Origin: Rhodoferax sp.
GTDB lineage: Bacteria; Pseudomonadota; Gammaproteobacteria; Burkholderiales; Burkholderiaceae_C
DNA length: 64,000 nucleotides
NCBI GenBank assembly: GCA_031291305.1
Contig: JARLJH010000015.1
Span: 1-64,000, forward strand
Direction of reading: 5' to 3'
Shown: positions 52,750 through 62,422 of the stretch, one piece after another
Position numbering within the stretch: position 1 is the stretch's first letter
How the letters are laid out: every line of letters starts with the position of its first letter
Translations under genes and position numbers: made by a program
The notes under the pieces: model-generated
What the model was told of the DNA's origin: nothing
Databases searched by the model: none
Seen by the model: the letters and a program-made list of their open reading frames with translations, nothing else

Positions 52750-55700
52750 TCAGACCGTCTGTTGGCGCCGTTGGTCCAGACGCCGCTCCCACAGGTAATA
52801 CATCAGCGGAATCACCAGCAGGGTCAACGCGGTCGAGGCAAAGGTGCCAAAGATCAGTGACACAGCCAGCCCACCAAACACCGGGTCGGTGATCATGATG
52901 GCCGAGCCCAGAATGATCGCCAGCGCCGTCAACATGATGGGCCGGAAACGCGCCGCACCCGCATCAACCACCGCCTGCTCCAGCCCGTAACCCCGGTTGC
53001 GGTAATCCACAATGAAGTCGATCAGCAGCAGCGAGTTGCGCACCACCACGCCTGCCAGGGCGATCACCCCGATCATGGAGGTGGCGGTGAAGGCCTGATT
53101 CGTCAGCCAGTGGCCGGGGAACACGCCAATGAGCGTGAGCGGGATCGCGCCCATCACGATCAGCGGCATCACGAACGACTTGTAGTAACCCACCAGCACC
53201 AGGTAGATGAACACCAGCGCGACGATAAAGGCCGAGCCCAGATCGCGGAACACATCCAGCGTCAGGCGCATTTCGCCACCCCACAGCAAGTGGTAGTTCA
53301 TCACGTTGTCAGGATGGGCCTCGGTGAAGCCCAGGTTGCCGGTGTTAAAGGCCACGCCTGACACGAGCATTTTGTGTTCCAGCATCTTGTCCAGCGCCAG
53401 TACGGCGTACACCGGGCTGGATTTGAGGAGCTCTCCACCCACCATTACCATCGGGTGCTGGTCGCGGTCATAGATGGGCTTGTCCTGCGTGCCCGATTCG
53501 ACGCTGGCAATGGCGGACAGTGGCACCTGTTGACCCGTCATGTTGGTGATGCGGATCGACAAGATCTGCTGCGCCGTCTGGCGCTCGCTACGCGGCAGGC
53601 GCACGGTGATGTTGATGGGCTCGCGCGCATCATCCACATGCAGGGTGCCAATCGAGAAACCAGACACGTAGTCGTGCAGCAGCTTGGCGATCTGACCTGG
53701 TGCCACACCCGCGAGAATGGCTTTTTCGCGGTCCACCTTGATGCGCAGGCTTTGCACGCTGGCGGTGACGGAATCATCCACGTTGACCATGCCGTAGATG
53801 TCGCCAAACGCCTTGTCCACCTCTGAGGCAGCGGCGCGCAGCTTGTCGTAGTCCGGGCCATAGAGTTCGGCCAATATCTGTGACGACACCGGGGGGCCAG
53901 GGGGGGTCTCATAGAGTTTGACCTTGGCCTGTGGGAAGGTTTTGCGCAGGTCAGCCAGCGAGTCGTTGAAGGCGTTGACGATCTCGTGCGAGGGTTCTGA
54001 TCGCTCATGTTTGCTGCTCAGATTGACGCGAATCTGCGCCAGGTTGTCCCCACGTTTGAGGCTGTCGCCGCGCACCAGGGCTGCAAAGTCGATAGGTGCA
54101 GCCATGCCGAGAAAGGTCTGGTAGTCATGCACATGGCGGTTGGCTGCAAGCACCTCGCCCACGGCGCGAGCAACCTGGTCGGTCCCGGCCAGCGTGGTGC
54201 CAGCAGGCATGTCGACCTGAACCAGGAACGTGTTGGTGTTGTCATTGGGCAGCATCTTCAGTTCCACACCCATGGGCGAAAGCGGTCCATTCATGCCCGA
54301 AGGACGGATGAATTGCCAAGCGGGCTGCACCATGGCAGCTAGCAGCAACGCCAGCACCACCAAAAACAGCACGTTGCGTCGGCCAGCGTGACGGATGAAG
54401 GGGGTGATGGCCGCGGTGTAGGCGCGGTACAGCGGGTCTTTCGGGTGTTCGCCCGTCTCCTGATGGGCAGGGAGCTCGCTCAACGCCCTGGCCGCCTTGC
54501 CGGCCAGCCAGCGGTTGGCCGCCCAGGGCACCACCATGTAGGCCATCAACAATGAAGTCAGCATGGCCACTGGCACGTTGAGCGGGATCGGGCGCATGAA
54601 GGGGCCCATCATGCCGGTGACAAAGGCCATCGGGATAAAGGCCAGAATCACTGTGATGGTGGCAATGTTGGTGGGTTTGCCGATTTCGTTGGTGGCTTGC
54701 ACCAGCGCATGCTTGAAGTTTCTGCCACCGCCCATGTGCATGTGGCGGTGGATGTTTTCTATCACCACAATGGCATCGTCCACCAGCAAACCCAGTGACA
54801 GGATCAGCGCAAACAGCGTGATGCGGTTGATGGTCTGGCCGGTGATCAAGCCCACGGTCAGCACCACAAACAGGATCAGCGGCACCGTTAGCGTCACGAT
54901 CGCCGCCTCACGCCAGCCCAGGAATACAAGCAGGATCAGAGCCACCGAGCCAATCGCAATACCCAGGTGCTCCACCAGGGTGTTGACGGCATCATCGGCC
55001 TTGGCGCCGTCATCGCGTGTGACCGCCACGTCCACACCTTGTGGGATCGCCACCCGCTTCAAGGTGTCAAGTTTGCCTAGCACGGCGGAGGCAACCTCCA
55101 CCGCATTGGTGCCGGCTTTTTTGGCGATGACCAGCGTCACTGCAGTTGCCTCACCTCTTGGCGCGTTTGGACCTGCGGCCGGGCCGTAGGCAAAGCGTGA
55201 GAGCTGGTCGGCCTCACTGGGGCCGTCTTCAATGCGCGCCACATCCTTCAGAAACACAGGGCGGCCTTGTGGTACGCCGACGATGATGTCACCGACGTCT
55301 TTGACGCTGCCGATAAAACCTGAAAAGCGCAGCGGTTGGTTGAGGTTGTTGTCCACCAGTTGTCCCACGGGGATGGAGACGTTGGCGCCTTTCATCATCT
55401 GGTTGACCTGATCCAGCGACAAGCCGCTGGCCGCCAGCTTGGCAGGCGATATCCACACATTGACCGCACGCTGTGAGCCATCCATCAACTGCGAGAACGA
55501 CACACCGGGCAGGTTGCGCAGCTCTTCAAGGACTCGCGCAGCCACCTGGCGCAGCTCATGTTCTGGCAATTGTGTGGAACTGAGCGTCAGTGTCATGATC
55601 GGTACGTCATCGACGTTGATCGGCTTGACCATCGGTTGCATGGCGCCTGCCGGGAGGCGGTCCATGTTTTGCATCAGCTGGTTGTAGAGCTTGACCAGGC

Positions 55701-56112
55701 TGGTCTCCTGATTTTCACCCACCTCAAACTGCACGGTGACCACACCATAGTCAGCGGCGGAGTAGCCAAAGGTGTGTTTGACGCCGGACTGCGCGTTCAT
55801 CAGCGCTTCCAGGGGTTTGACGACCAGATTCTGGATTTCCTGCGCACTGGCTCCAGGTTTGGCGACGATGATATTTGCCGCCGGAACCACGATTTGCGGG
55901 TTGTATTCACGTGCTGTCACAAACAGCGCCAACAGACCTGCCAGGATGATGGCGACCATCAGCAGAACGGTGATCTTGGACTCGAGAAAGGTGCTGGTGA
56001 GCTTGCCGACTATGTTCAGGGGCATATTTCTGTGATCTGTGTGCGCCGCACCCGATGCAGAGGAGGCATCAGGCGGCGATGCGTGGCTGGTAGAGGCTTC
56101 AGACATGGCCAT
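52750..56112 (-). CDS. RND efflux transporter permease
   Basis: The 1120-residue protein is a complete RND pump with two homologous halves of membrane helices and two periplasmic loops. Visible features: the start of helix 1 (LESKITVLLMVAIILAGLLA), GVKHTFGYSAADYGVVTVQF, the proton-relay pair in SLGLLVDDAIVVIENIHRHM, and IALAGVVVRNSLLLIDFIVD in the second half. The Asp-Asp pair points to the drug (HAE-like) rather than the metal (HME) type, but the substrate is open. It is the last gene of an operon TolC-adaptor-permease with 4 and 24 bp gaps. A CsoR-like operator precedes that operon. Confidence 0.92.
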   Translation of the reverse strand: MAMSEASTSHASPPDASSASGAAHTDHRNMPLNIVGKLTSTFLESKITVLLMVAIILAGLLALFVTAREYNPQIVVPAANIIVAKPGASAQEIQNLVVKPLEALMNAQSGVKHTFGYSAADYGVVTVQFEVGENQETSLVKLYNQLMQNMDRLPAGAMQPMVKPINVDDVPIMTLTLSSTQLPEHELRQVAARVLEELRNLPGVSFSQLMDGSQRAVNVWISPAKLAASGLSLDQVNQMMKGANVSIPVGQLVDNNLNQPLRFSGFIGSVKDVGDIIVGVPQGRPVFLKDVARIEDGPSEADQLSRFAYGPAAGPNAPRGEATAVTLVIAKKAGTNAVEVASAVLGKLDTLKRVAIPQGVDVAVTRDDGAKADDAVNTLVEHLGIAIGSVALILLVFLGWREAAIVTLTVPLILFVVLTVGLITGQTINRITLFALILSLGLLVDDAIVVIENIHRHMHMGGGRNFKHALVQATNEIGKPTNIATITVILAFIPMAFVTGMMGPFMRPIPLNVPVAMLTSLLMAYMVVPWAANRWLAGKAARALSELPAHQETGEHPKDPLYRAYTAAITPFIRHAGRRNVLFLVVLALLLAAMVQPAWQFIRPSGMNGPLSPMGVELKMLPNDNTNTFLVQVDMPAGTTLAGTDQVARAVGEVLAANRHVHDYQTFLGMAAPIDFAALVRGDSLKRGDNLAQIRVNLSSKHERSEPSHEIVNAFNDSLADLRKTFPQAKVKLYETPPGPPVSSQILAELYGPDYDKLRAAASEVDKAFGDIYGMVNVDDSVTASVQSLRIKVDREKAILAGVAPGQIAKLLHDYVSGFSIGTLHVDDAREPINITVRLPRSERQTAQQILSIRITNMTGQQVPLSAIASVESGTQDKPIYDRDQHPMVMVGGELLKSSPVYAVLALDKMLEHKMLVSGVAFNTGNLGFTEAHPDNVMNYHLLWGGEMRLTLDVFRDLGSAFIVALVFIYLVLVGYYKSFVMPLIVMGAIPLTLIGVFPGHWLTNQAFTATSMIGVIALAGVVVRNSLLLIDFIVDYRNRGYGLEQAVVDAGAARFRPIMLTALAIILGSAIMITDPVFGGLAVSLIFGTFASTALTLLVIPLMYYLWERRLDQRRQQTV

Positions 56113-56116
56113 TCCC

Positions 56117-57196
56117 TCAGTTCACCACTTTGTCGCCGTTTTGCAGGGCGCTGGCAGACGATGTCACCACCTTCTCGCCGGTCACCAGCCCGGCCAGAAT
56201 CTCGACTTGCCCTGCGTTGGCTGTGCCAGTGCGCACCATGCGGTATTTGGCAATGCCCTGGGCATCCACTACAAACACGCCAGTGATGCCGACGCGTGAG
56301 AGGACCGCGCTGTCAGGCACACGCAGCCCGTCGCGCTCACCCAGTTTGAACGCCACTTGCACAAAGCTGCCACTGCGTAAACTGCTGTCCTTGGGAAGAT
56401 CAATTTTGACCAGATGGCTATGCGTGACCGGGTCTGCCGATGGCACCAGATTGGCAATCGTGCCAACGATGTCAGTACCACCTTGCCCCTCGCCTGAAAT
56501 GGCCACGCTGGCGCCCAATTTGAGCTGGGCATACACATCGTTGGACACCTGGGTCTGCACCTGAAGTTTGTCAGTGTTCTCAAGCATCAGCACCGGCTGA
56601 CCCGGTGCCGCCATGGCGCCAGCGTTGGCCAGCTTTTGGGTGATGACCCCGGCGAAGGGGGCGGTCACGGTGGCGTAGCGCATCTGCGAGGAGGCAGTCT
56701 CAAAACTGGCACGTGCGATGCTGACTTGCTGCTGGGCCGTCTGGTATTGCAGGCGGGTTTTGTCCCACTGCATTTTGGGAATGGCTTCGTCCTTGTACAG
56801 CGCGCCATAGCGGTCGTAGTCATTTTTGGCGTCGGCCAAAGCGGCCTCGGCTTGCGACAGGCCCGCGCGGGCCATGCTCACTTGCCCCTGGATGTCGGTG
56901 GGGTCAACCGCAAAGAGCTTTTGTCCCGCTTTGACGTGCTCGCCTTCCTGGACACTGATTTCGCGCAGGAAGCCCATCAGTCGGGACGAAATCATGGCCT
57001 GCTGCTGGGCAATCACGTTGCCTGGCGCGGTGGCTACCACGGGCAGGGTCGCTTTGGCGACGGTAATCACCGTGGCCTGGACATTGGCAGCTGCTGGCGC
57101 TGCGATCTGGTCTTTGGCATGGTCGCCGCAGCCGCCCAGCGCGCCCAGAAGCAGCAGCACGGTCGCCGAAATGGAAAGATTGTTGAATTCACGCAT
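56117..57196 (-). CDS. RND efflux periplasmic adaptor lipoprotein
   Basis: The 359-residue protein begins with a lipoprotein signal and the lipobox LGGC (LLLLGALGGCGDHAKD). The adaptor layout is clear: LMGFLREISVQEGEHVKAGQ, a coiled-coil hairpin (about 100-160, VSMARAGLSQAEAALADAKN), YATVTAPFAGVITQKLANAG, a beta-barrel, and a membrane-proximal domain. It couples the RND permease encoded 4 bp later with the TolC-like channel encoded before it. Confidence 0.9.
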   Translation of the reverse strand: MREFNNLSISATVLLLLGALGGCGDHAKDQIAAPAAANVQATVITVAKATLPVVATAPGNVIAQQQAMISSRLMGFLREISVQEGEHVKAGQKLFAVDPTDIQGQVSMARAGLSQAEAALADAKNDYDRYGALYKDEAIPKMQWDKTRLQYQTAQQQVSIARASFETASSQMRYATVTAPFAGVITQKLANAGAMAAPGQPVLMLENTDKLQVQTQVSNDVYAQLKLGASVAISGEGQGGTDIVGTIANLVPSADPVTHSHLVKIDLPKDSSLRSGSFVQVAFKLGERDGLRVPDSAVLSRVGITGVFVVDAQGIAKYRMVRTGTANAGQVEILAGLVTGEKVVTSSASALQNGDKVVN

Positions 57197-57220
57197 TTTG
57201 AGAGCCTTCTATGAGGTCGT

Positions 57221-58663
57221 TTATTTCAGGTCTGGGTCCAGATTGCCCACGGCCAGCCGCACGGACGCGCGTTGCACAGCCAAATCGTATTGCGCCGTCA
57301 CCCGGTCGGCCTTCGCCTTGTCAAGCTGGGTACGCGCTGCCAGCAGTTCCACCAAGGTGGTCACGCCGTTCTGATAACGCTTTTCCACCAGATTCAGGGC
57401 TTCTTGCGCTTGTGCCACGCTCAAGTCATGCACGGCCAGACGGTGTTGTGCCTCGTCGGCTTTGCGCATCGCATCACCCACCTGGTAGGCCACGCTACTT
57501 TCGGTTTCTTGCAGGCGTGAGGCCAACTCCAGCTTGGCCGAGGTAGCGCGGTTGACGGCAGCGTTGGTGACACCGGCGTCAAACACGTTCCAGGACATTT
57601 GCGCGCCAACGGTGTAGGAACTGGACGCCAAGCCCAAGCTTTTGTCGTTCCAGTCCTGGCGCAGCGTCACCCCGACTTGTGGATAGCGTCCAGATTTGGC
57701 GACCTGGATGTTGCCCTCTGCCGCCGCCAGTTGCGCACGCATGGCTTTGATGCGGGGGTGATTGGCCAACGCCTGCTCACGCAAATCGGCCACCTGACCG
57801 GGTAGCAGGCTGGGCTCGATGCGCGGGCCAATGTCCAGAGGTTCGCTCAAAGGCATGCCCAGCAGCAGATGCAATTGCTCCAAGGCAGATTCAGCTCCGT
57901 TTTGCGCTTGTTTGAGTTGAATGCGCGTGTTCTCCAGAAAAATCTGTGCACTGAGCAGGTCGCTTTTAACGACAACACCTTGTTTGACGAGGTTCTCAAT
58001 CATCTTCACATCAGCCTGCGCAGCGATTTCGCCTTGCTTGGCGACTTCCACGTAAGCACGGGCGGCGTGGGTACCGTCATAGGCTTGCAGCACATGAAAA
58101 ATGACTTGCTGGCGAGCAGCTTGGTCACCGTCCTGGGCGGCCTGGACAGACGACTGTGCCTGCAGCACGTAGCCCTCAATCATGCCGCCGGTATACAGCG
58201 GCAATTGTGCTTCGATACGCGTGTTGAAATTGGTGACGGCGTTAGGGTGGTTGAGGTCGTTGGGTGCAATGGCCAGCAGGTTGGGGTTTGTCGTGTTGGT
58301 CAAAAAATCCGAAAATCCGAAGTCACCAAACGTTGTATTACGCTGCCCCAGCTTTAACCCAAATGCGCTGAGCGCGTCATTGGTGCGCACACCGTTGAGC
58401 GACAGCGTGACCTTGGGCATACGTGTTCCATCGGCTTGGTTGACTGCGGCCTCGGCTTGCGTAATCTGTGATTTGGTCGCCGCCAGCCCTGGGTTTTGTT
58501 TCAGAGCCAGGTCCACACAATGTGAAAAATCCAGTGTTTCTGCCAACGCCGGGGTAGCCACGGCCAGTGCCAATGCCAAGCCCAGCAGGGCTTTGGTGTA
58601 GGGAGGCTGCACCGTATCGGGTGGTCCGTTACGCTGTTTGCGCGCTAAACCGAGAGGTTTCAT
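57221..58663 (-). CDS. TolC-family outer membrane channel of the RND operon
   Basis: From ATG 58663, preceded by AAGGAAAC, the product has 480 residues with a signal peptide ending at ATPALAET. Two OEP repeats are visible (LDFSHCVDLALKQNPGLAAT; LREQALANHPRIKAMRAQLA). A lipobox is absent, unlike the other two TolC-like proteins of the window. It is the first gene of the RND operon; a CsoR-like palindrome lies 33 bp upstream of its start. Confidence 0.9.
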   Translation of the reverse strand: MKPLGLARKQRNGPPDTVQPPYTKALLGLALALAVATPALAETLDFSHCVDLALKQNPGLAATKSQITQAEAAVNQADGTRMPKVTLSLNGVRTNDALSAFGLKLGQRNTTFGDFGFSDFLTNTTNPNLLAIAPNDLNHPNAVTNFNTRIEAQLPLYTGGMIEGYVLQAQSSVQAAQDGDQAARQQVIFHVLQAYDGTHAARAYVEVAKQGEIAAQADVKMIENLVKQGVVVKSDLLSAQIFLENTRIQLKQAQNGAESALEQLHLLLGMPLSEPLDIGPRIEPSLLPGQVADLREQALANHPRIKAMRAQLAAAEGNIQVAKSGRYPQVGVTLRQDWNDKSLGLASSSYTVGAQMSWNVFDAGVTNAAVNRATSAKLELASRLQETESSVAYQVGDAMRKADEAQHRLAVHDLSVAQAQEALNLVEKRYQNGVTTLVELLAARTQLDKAKADRVTAQYDLAVQRASVRLAVGNLDPDLK

Positions 58664-58695
58664 GCCGTTTCCTTGAATGCTGAAGGCTGTCATTT

Positions 58696-58713
58696 TATAC
58701 CCTATGGGGTATA
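58696..58713. promoter_or_regulatory. CsoR/CstR-type operator upstream of the RND operon
   Basis: TATACCCTATGGGGTATA has perfect 7-bp arms TATACCC/GGGTATA around TATG and matches the ATACC-N-GGTAT type of site used by CsoR, CstR and related regulators of copper or sulfur stress. It sits 33-50 bp upstream of the TolC start. No csoR-like gene is in the window. Confidence 0.6.
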
Positions 58714-58787
58714 CGCGATGCCTACTCATAAATTCCCCCTGCCGTTCGCTGCCGCACGGTCAGGCACCGTCTGTCTGAGGTACTGGT

Positions 58788-59348
58788 TCAGCCCAGAGCC
58801 GTTGGCTCACCGGGTACTGGCAAGGCACACACCTGATGGGCAAACGCTTCCACCTGCGTCCAGTCAGTAAATTCCACGACAGCTTTGGGGTCTGTGGGAC
58901 CTTTGGTAATGGCCATGATGAAACGGATCATCTGCCGGTCAATGTAGCCCAGCGCCGGATAGTCGAGTCGGCCGGCAAAGACGCCCAGCAGATGCGGCTG
59001 CCAGCCAAGCTGTTTGAGCAGCTTGATCATGTAGGGATTGGTGTGTGGCTGGTTTTTCTCGGGCTTTCGCGCCACGATGTTGACGCTGAATAGGGCGCAG
59101 GCTTTGCTTTCCAGCGTTGACTGATTTTTGGTGATGAACGCAGCCACCTGTGGTCGGTGCTTGCCGTAGCGGATGCTCGCGCCAATGACGACACGCTCGA
59201 ATTTGTCCAAATTGAGCGACTGCGCTTGGTCCAGCGGCATCAGTGTCACCTGCTGGCCCATGGCCGTCATCACAAACTTCATGCGCTCGCAAATATGGCG
59301 CGTGTGGCCGTCAACGGTGGAGTAGATGAGCAGGGTTTGGTGTCGCAC
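58788..59348 (-). CDS. hemG: Menaquinone-dependent protoporphyrinogen IX dehydrogenase (HemG-like flavodoxin)
   Basis: The 186-residue flavodoxin-fold protein begins LLIYSTVDGHTRHICERM, the FMN phosphate loop, and contains VVIGASIRYGKHRPQVAAFI and FSVNIVARKPEKNQPHTNPY, both characteristic of HemG. It oxidises protoporphyrinogen IX during haem synthesis, passing electrons to quinone. It stands upstream of the RND operon in the same direction with a 124-bp gap that holds the CsoR-like site, so the two are probably separately controlled. Confidence 0.88.
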   Translation of the reverse strand: MRHQTLLIYSTVDGHTRHICERMKFVMTAMGQQVTLMPLDQAQSLNLDKFERVVIGASIRYGKHRPQVAAFITKNQSTLESKACALFSVNIVARKPEKNQPHTNPYMIKLLKQLGWQPHLLGVFAGRLDYPALGYIDRQMIRFIMAITKGPTDPKAVVEFTDWTQVEAFAHQVCALPVPGEPTALG

Positions 59349-59419
59349 TTTGAGGGGGTGAAGGAGTGAAGTCGGTGCGATGCTAACGCGCGGCGCCGAC
59401 TTTCACTGCGGCAAACTCA

Positions 59420-61471
59420 TCAATCGTCAGCCAGATTGCCGGGCTTGAAGGCGCCGACCAGCCTGGCCTGGGTGTCGTCGTTGACCTGCGCGTAGTGCGA
59501 AAACGCCAGGCTGTACGAGCCTTGGCCACCGGTGAGCGACTTCAGGCGGCTTTGGTAGTCGCCCAGTTCGGCCAGCGGCATCTGACCGGAAATCGCGACG
59601 GTGCCCATGGGATTGGGCTGGGTGCCGGTGATGTGGCCGCGTTTGCTGGCCAGATCGCCGGTCAGGTCGCCAATGGCCGATTCCGGGGCGATGACTTCAA
59701 TGTTCACCATCGGCTCCAGGACGATGGGTTTGGCGGCGCGCACCGCTTCCAGCGTGGCTTTGCGGGCGGCTGCGACAAAAGCCACCTCTTTGCCGTCCAC
59801 CGCGTGGGTTTTGCCGTCATACACCGTGACACGCAGGTCGTGCAGCGGGAAACCTGCCACCGCGCCTTCAGCCAGCGCCTGCTGTACGCCTTTTTCAACC
59901 GCCGCCATGAACACGCCGGGAATGGCACCGCCTTTGACAACATCTTCAAACTCGTAGCCCGCGCCGCGTGCCAGCGGTTCCACGCGCAAGAATACTTCGC
60001 CAAACTGGCCGGCACCACCGCTTTGTTTCTTGTGGCGGCAATGGCCTTCGGCCTTGCCGAGAATGGTTTCACGGTAAGCGATCTGCGGTACGCTGGTGTC
60101 AAGTTCCAGCTTGAACTGCTGTTGCATGCGCAGCATCTTGGAGCGCAGGTGCATGTCACCCAGGCCACGAATCACGGTCTCGTTGGTGCCGGGGTGGCGT
60201 TCGACGGTGAAGCAGGGGTCTTCCATCTCCAGCTTGTGCAGAATCTCGAACAAACGCTGTTCGTCGCCCTTGCGCTGGGTCTGCACCGCCAGCCCTTGCA
60301 TCGGCTGCGGAAACACCAGCGGTTTCAGGTGCACGTTGTCGAGTTCATGCGCGTCGTGCAGTACGCAGTCAAACACGATCTCATCGACCTTGGCCACCGC
60401 ACCCAGATCGCCCGGCACCAGCGCATCGACTTCCACGTAGTCCTTGCCCTGCAGCCGGTACAGGTGGTTAACCTTGAACGGGTGCTTGGCCGAACCGGCA
60501 AACAATTGTGCGTCCTTGCGCACGGTGCCCTGGTGCACACGAAACACGCCGAGCTTGCCAATGAACGGGTCCATGACAACCTTGAATACATGTGCCAGAA
60601 CGGGTAGCGCGTCGTCTGGTTGGGCGGTGTAGGCTTCCTCCACGCCAGCCTCAGTCTTGTAGAACGGTGGTGGGTTGCCCTCCAAGGGGTTGGGGGCGAG
60701 TTTGACCAGAGCGTCGAGCAGTTGCGGCACGCCAGCGCCGGTCTTGGCGGAGACAAACAAGATCGGGATCAGATGCCCGGCGCGCAGTGCTTTCTCGAAT
60801 GGGGCGTGCAGTTCCTGCGCGCTGGGGTCGGTGCCATCTTCGAGGTAGCGCGCCATCAGCGCATCGTCTTCTTCGATCAATTGGTCGATCAGGGCCCGGT
60901 GTGCGGCGGCGACCGAGGCAAAGTCACTCTCGCCATCGTCGTGCCCGAGCAACTCCACCACTTCCTGCGCGTGGTGCGTGGGCAGGTCCAGCAGCAGGCA
61001 CTGTTTGCCAAAGCGTTCGCGGATGTCTGCCACCAGCGCGCCTAGGTCGAGGTTGTCGGCATCGATCTTGTTGATGACGATCATGCGACACAGACCACGT
61101 TCACCGGCCAGCGTGAACATGCGCTCGGTGGTCAGCTCAATGCCGGTTTGCGCGCTGATCATGATCAGTGCGGTGTCTGCAGCGGCCAGTGCGCCGATGG
61201 CCTGACCGGCGAAGTCGGGGTAGCCGGGGGTGTCGAGCAGGTGAATCAGGGTGTCAGCGCTGGTCAGGCTCACCAAGGCAGATTGCAGCGAGTGGCCGAG
61301 TTGTTTTTCAAGTGGGTCAAAGTCGCAGACCGTGTTGCCTTTCTCGACGGTGCCACGGCTGACAATGGCGCCGGTGGCAGCCAGCAGGCTTTCCACCAGT
61401 GTTGTTTTCCCCACAGACCCATGACCTACCAATGCCACGGCACGAACTTTTTCTGATGGTTGGAAACTCAT
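59420..61471 (-). CDS. Elongation factor G-like GTPase with altered switch regions
   Basis: The 683-residue protein has the five-domain EF-G layout: G domain with GHGSVGKTT (16-24), DTPGY (80-84) and NKID (134-137), then domains II-V, including GGAGQFGEVFLRVEPLARGA in domain IV. Two GTPase features differ from canonical EF-G: the RGIT-type switch I sequence is replaced by EKQLGHSLQ, and the catalytic His of DTPGH is Tyr84. This marks the EF-G2-like branch, whose members are paralogues of the main translocase. A role in ribosome binding under special conditions is possible; function is not established. Confidence 0.85.
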   Translation of the reverse strand: MSFQPSEKVRAVALVGHGSVGKTTLVESLLAATGAIVSRGTVEKGNTVCDFDPLEKQLGHSLQSALVSLTSADTLIHLLDTPGYPDFAGQAIGALAAADTALIMISAQTGIELTTERMFTLAGERGLCRMIVINKIDADNLDLGALVADIRERFGKQCLLLDLPTHHAQEVVELLGHDDGESDFASVAAAHRALIDQLIEEDDALMARYLEDGTDPSAQELHAPFEKALRAGHLIPILFVSAKTGAGVPQLLDALVKLAPNPLEGNPPPFYKTEAGVEEAYTAQPDDALPVLAHVFKVVMDPFIGKLGVFRVHQGTVRKDAQLFAGSAKHPFKVNHLYRLQGKDYVEVDALVPGDLGAVAKVDEIVFDCVLHDAHELDNVHLKPLVFPQPMQGLAVQTQRKGDEQRLFEILHKLEMEDPCFTVERHPGTNETVIRGLGDMHLRSKMLRMQQQFKLELDTSVPQIAYRETILGKAEGHCRHKKQSGGAGQFGEVFLRVEPLARGAGYEFEDVVKGGAIPGVFMAAVEKGVQQALAEGAVAGFPLHDLRVTVYDGKTHAVDGKEVAFVAAARKATLEAVRAAKPIVLEPMVNIEVIAPESAIGDLTGDLASKRGHITGTQPNPMGTVAISGQMPLAELGDYQSRLKSLTGGQGSYSLAFSHYAQVNDDTQARLVGAFKPGNLADD

Positions 61472-61573
61472 ACAGCACTCTTTATTGTGAAGTTGTGAGC
61501 AAACAGTTTACGCCTGTGCAGCGAGCTTGGACAGAGGTTCACCAGCGTATTTGAACGTCAAAATTCAGCTTCC

Positions 61574-61735
61574 TCAGAAAGAGAAAAACTGCGGATTCTG
61601 GCGAGTGACCTGTCGCAGAGGGGCGAAACAGTCGGCATCAATAGCCGTGTCGACGGTGTCTTGCATGATGGCCAGGGTCTTGTCCGCTGGCACCGCGCCG
61701 CAGCAAGGACGCTCGGCAGCGTCTAGCGTGCCCAC
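61574..61735 (-). CDS. Doubtful small ORF or gene remnant
   Basis: A minus frame from GTG 61735 to a TGA at 61576 encodes 53 residues (VGTLDAAERPCCGAVPADKT...QVTRQNPQFFSF) with protein-like composition. The frame stays open a little further upstream, into repeat copy I, so it may be the end of a gene cut by the repeat. No ribosome site and no family were recognised. The rest of the 348-bp gap 61472-61819 shows no other gene. Confidence 0.25.
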   Translation of the reverse strand: MGTLDAAERPCCGAVPADKTLAIMQDTVDTAIDADCFAPLRQVTRQNPQFFSF

Positions 61736-61766
61736 CTCATGTTCAGCAGGGCAATGAGCGCGTGAA

Positions 61767-61819
61767 AAATCGACCTCTAGCCCTTATGTATGCTTGATAA
61801 GTAGCTGCTATTAGTGTAG
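61767..61819. repeat. Dispersed palindromic repeat, copy I
   Basis: The plus strand reads AATCGACCTCTAGCCCTTAT, then GCTTGATAAGTAGCTGC and TATTAGTGTAG, ending next to the stop codon of the flavin reductase gene. Confidence 0.65.
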
Positions 61820-62338
61820 TTAAAGAGGATGTTCTGTATAAAACTTGCCACCGTGATAAAGCAGCGGTGAGGCGCCTGCACGGTGGCTGCAATGCTCCAC
61901 CTCGCCAACAAAAATCACATGATCGCCTTCAGCATACCGGCTGCGGTTAAAGCACTCAAAGGTAGCCACGCTCCCGGTGATCAACGGCGCACCGCTGACG
62001 CCCACAGTGAAATCCAGATCGACGAAACGGTCGGTGCCACGTGTGGCGAAACGTAGCGCCAGCGCCTGCTGGTCGGCTGCCAGAATGTTGATGGCGTAGT
62101 GTGAGCCCTGGCGAAAAGCGTCCATCGAGGTCGCTGCCTGTGACAGACTCCACAGCACCAGCGGTGGCGTCAGCGAGACCGAGTTGAAGGAGTTGGCGGT
62201 CAGTCCAACGAGTTCACCCGTGGGTGTGCGTGCAGTGACAATGGTCACACCAGTGGCAAACATTCCCAGGGCGGTACGAAATTCGGGGCTTGAGAAATGT
62301 GGAGCGCGGGCCTGAGCTTGCAAAGTAGATGTAGACAT
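61820..62338 (-). CDS. Flavin reductase family protein
   Basis: The 172-residue protein has the split-barrel FMN-binding fold: FRTALGMFATGVTIVTARTP, VGLTANSFNSVSLTPPLVLW, and a C-terminal HVIFVGEVEHCSHRAG with LLYHGGKFYT. Such proteins supply reduced FMN to monooxygenases. No monooxygenase partner is nearby. It is divergent from the M14 peptidase gene, with 84 bp between the two starts. Confidence 0.88.
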   Translation of the reverse strand: MSTSTLQAQARAPHFSSPEFRTALGMFATGVTIVTARTPTGELVGLTANSFNSVSLTPPLVLWSLSQAATSMDAFRQGSHYAINILAADQQALALRFATRGTDRFVDLDFTVGVSGAPLITGSVATFECFNRSRYAEGDHVIFVGEVEHCSHRAGASPLLYHGGKFYTEHPL

Positions 62339-62422
62339 CGCAAGGAATTTACCCTAAATCCTCGGCGCTTGAGCGTCAACCGACAATTCATGTTGTTGGG
62401 TGCGCTTTTCGACTTCAATGAT

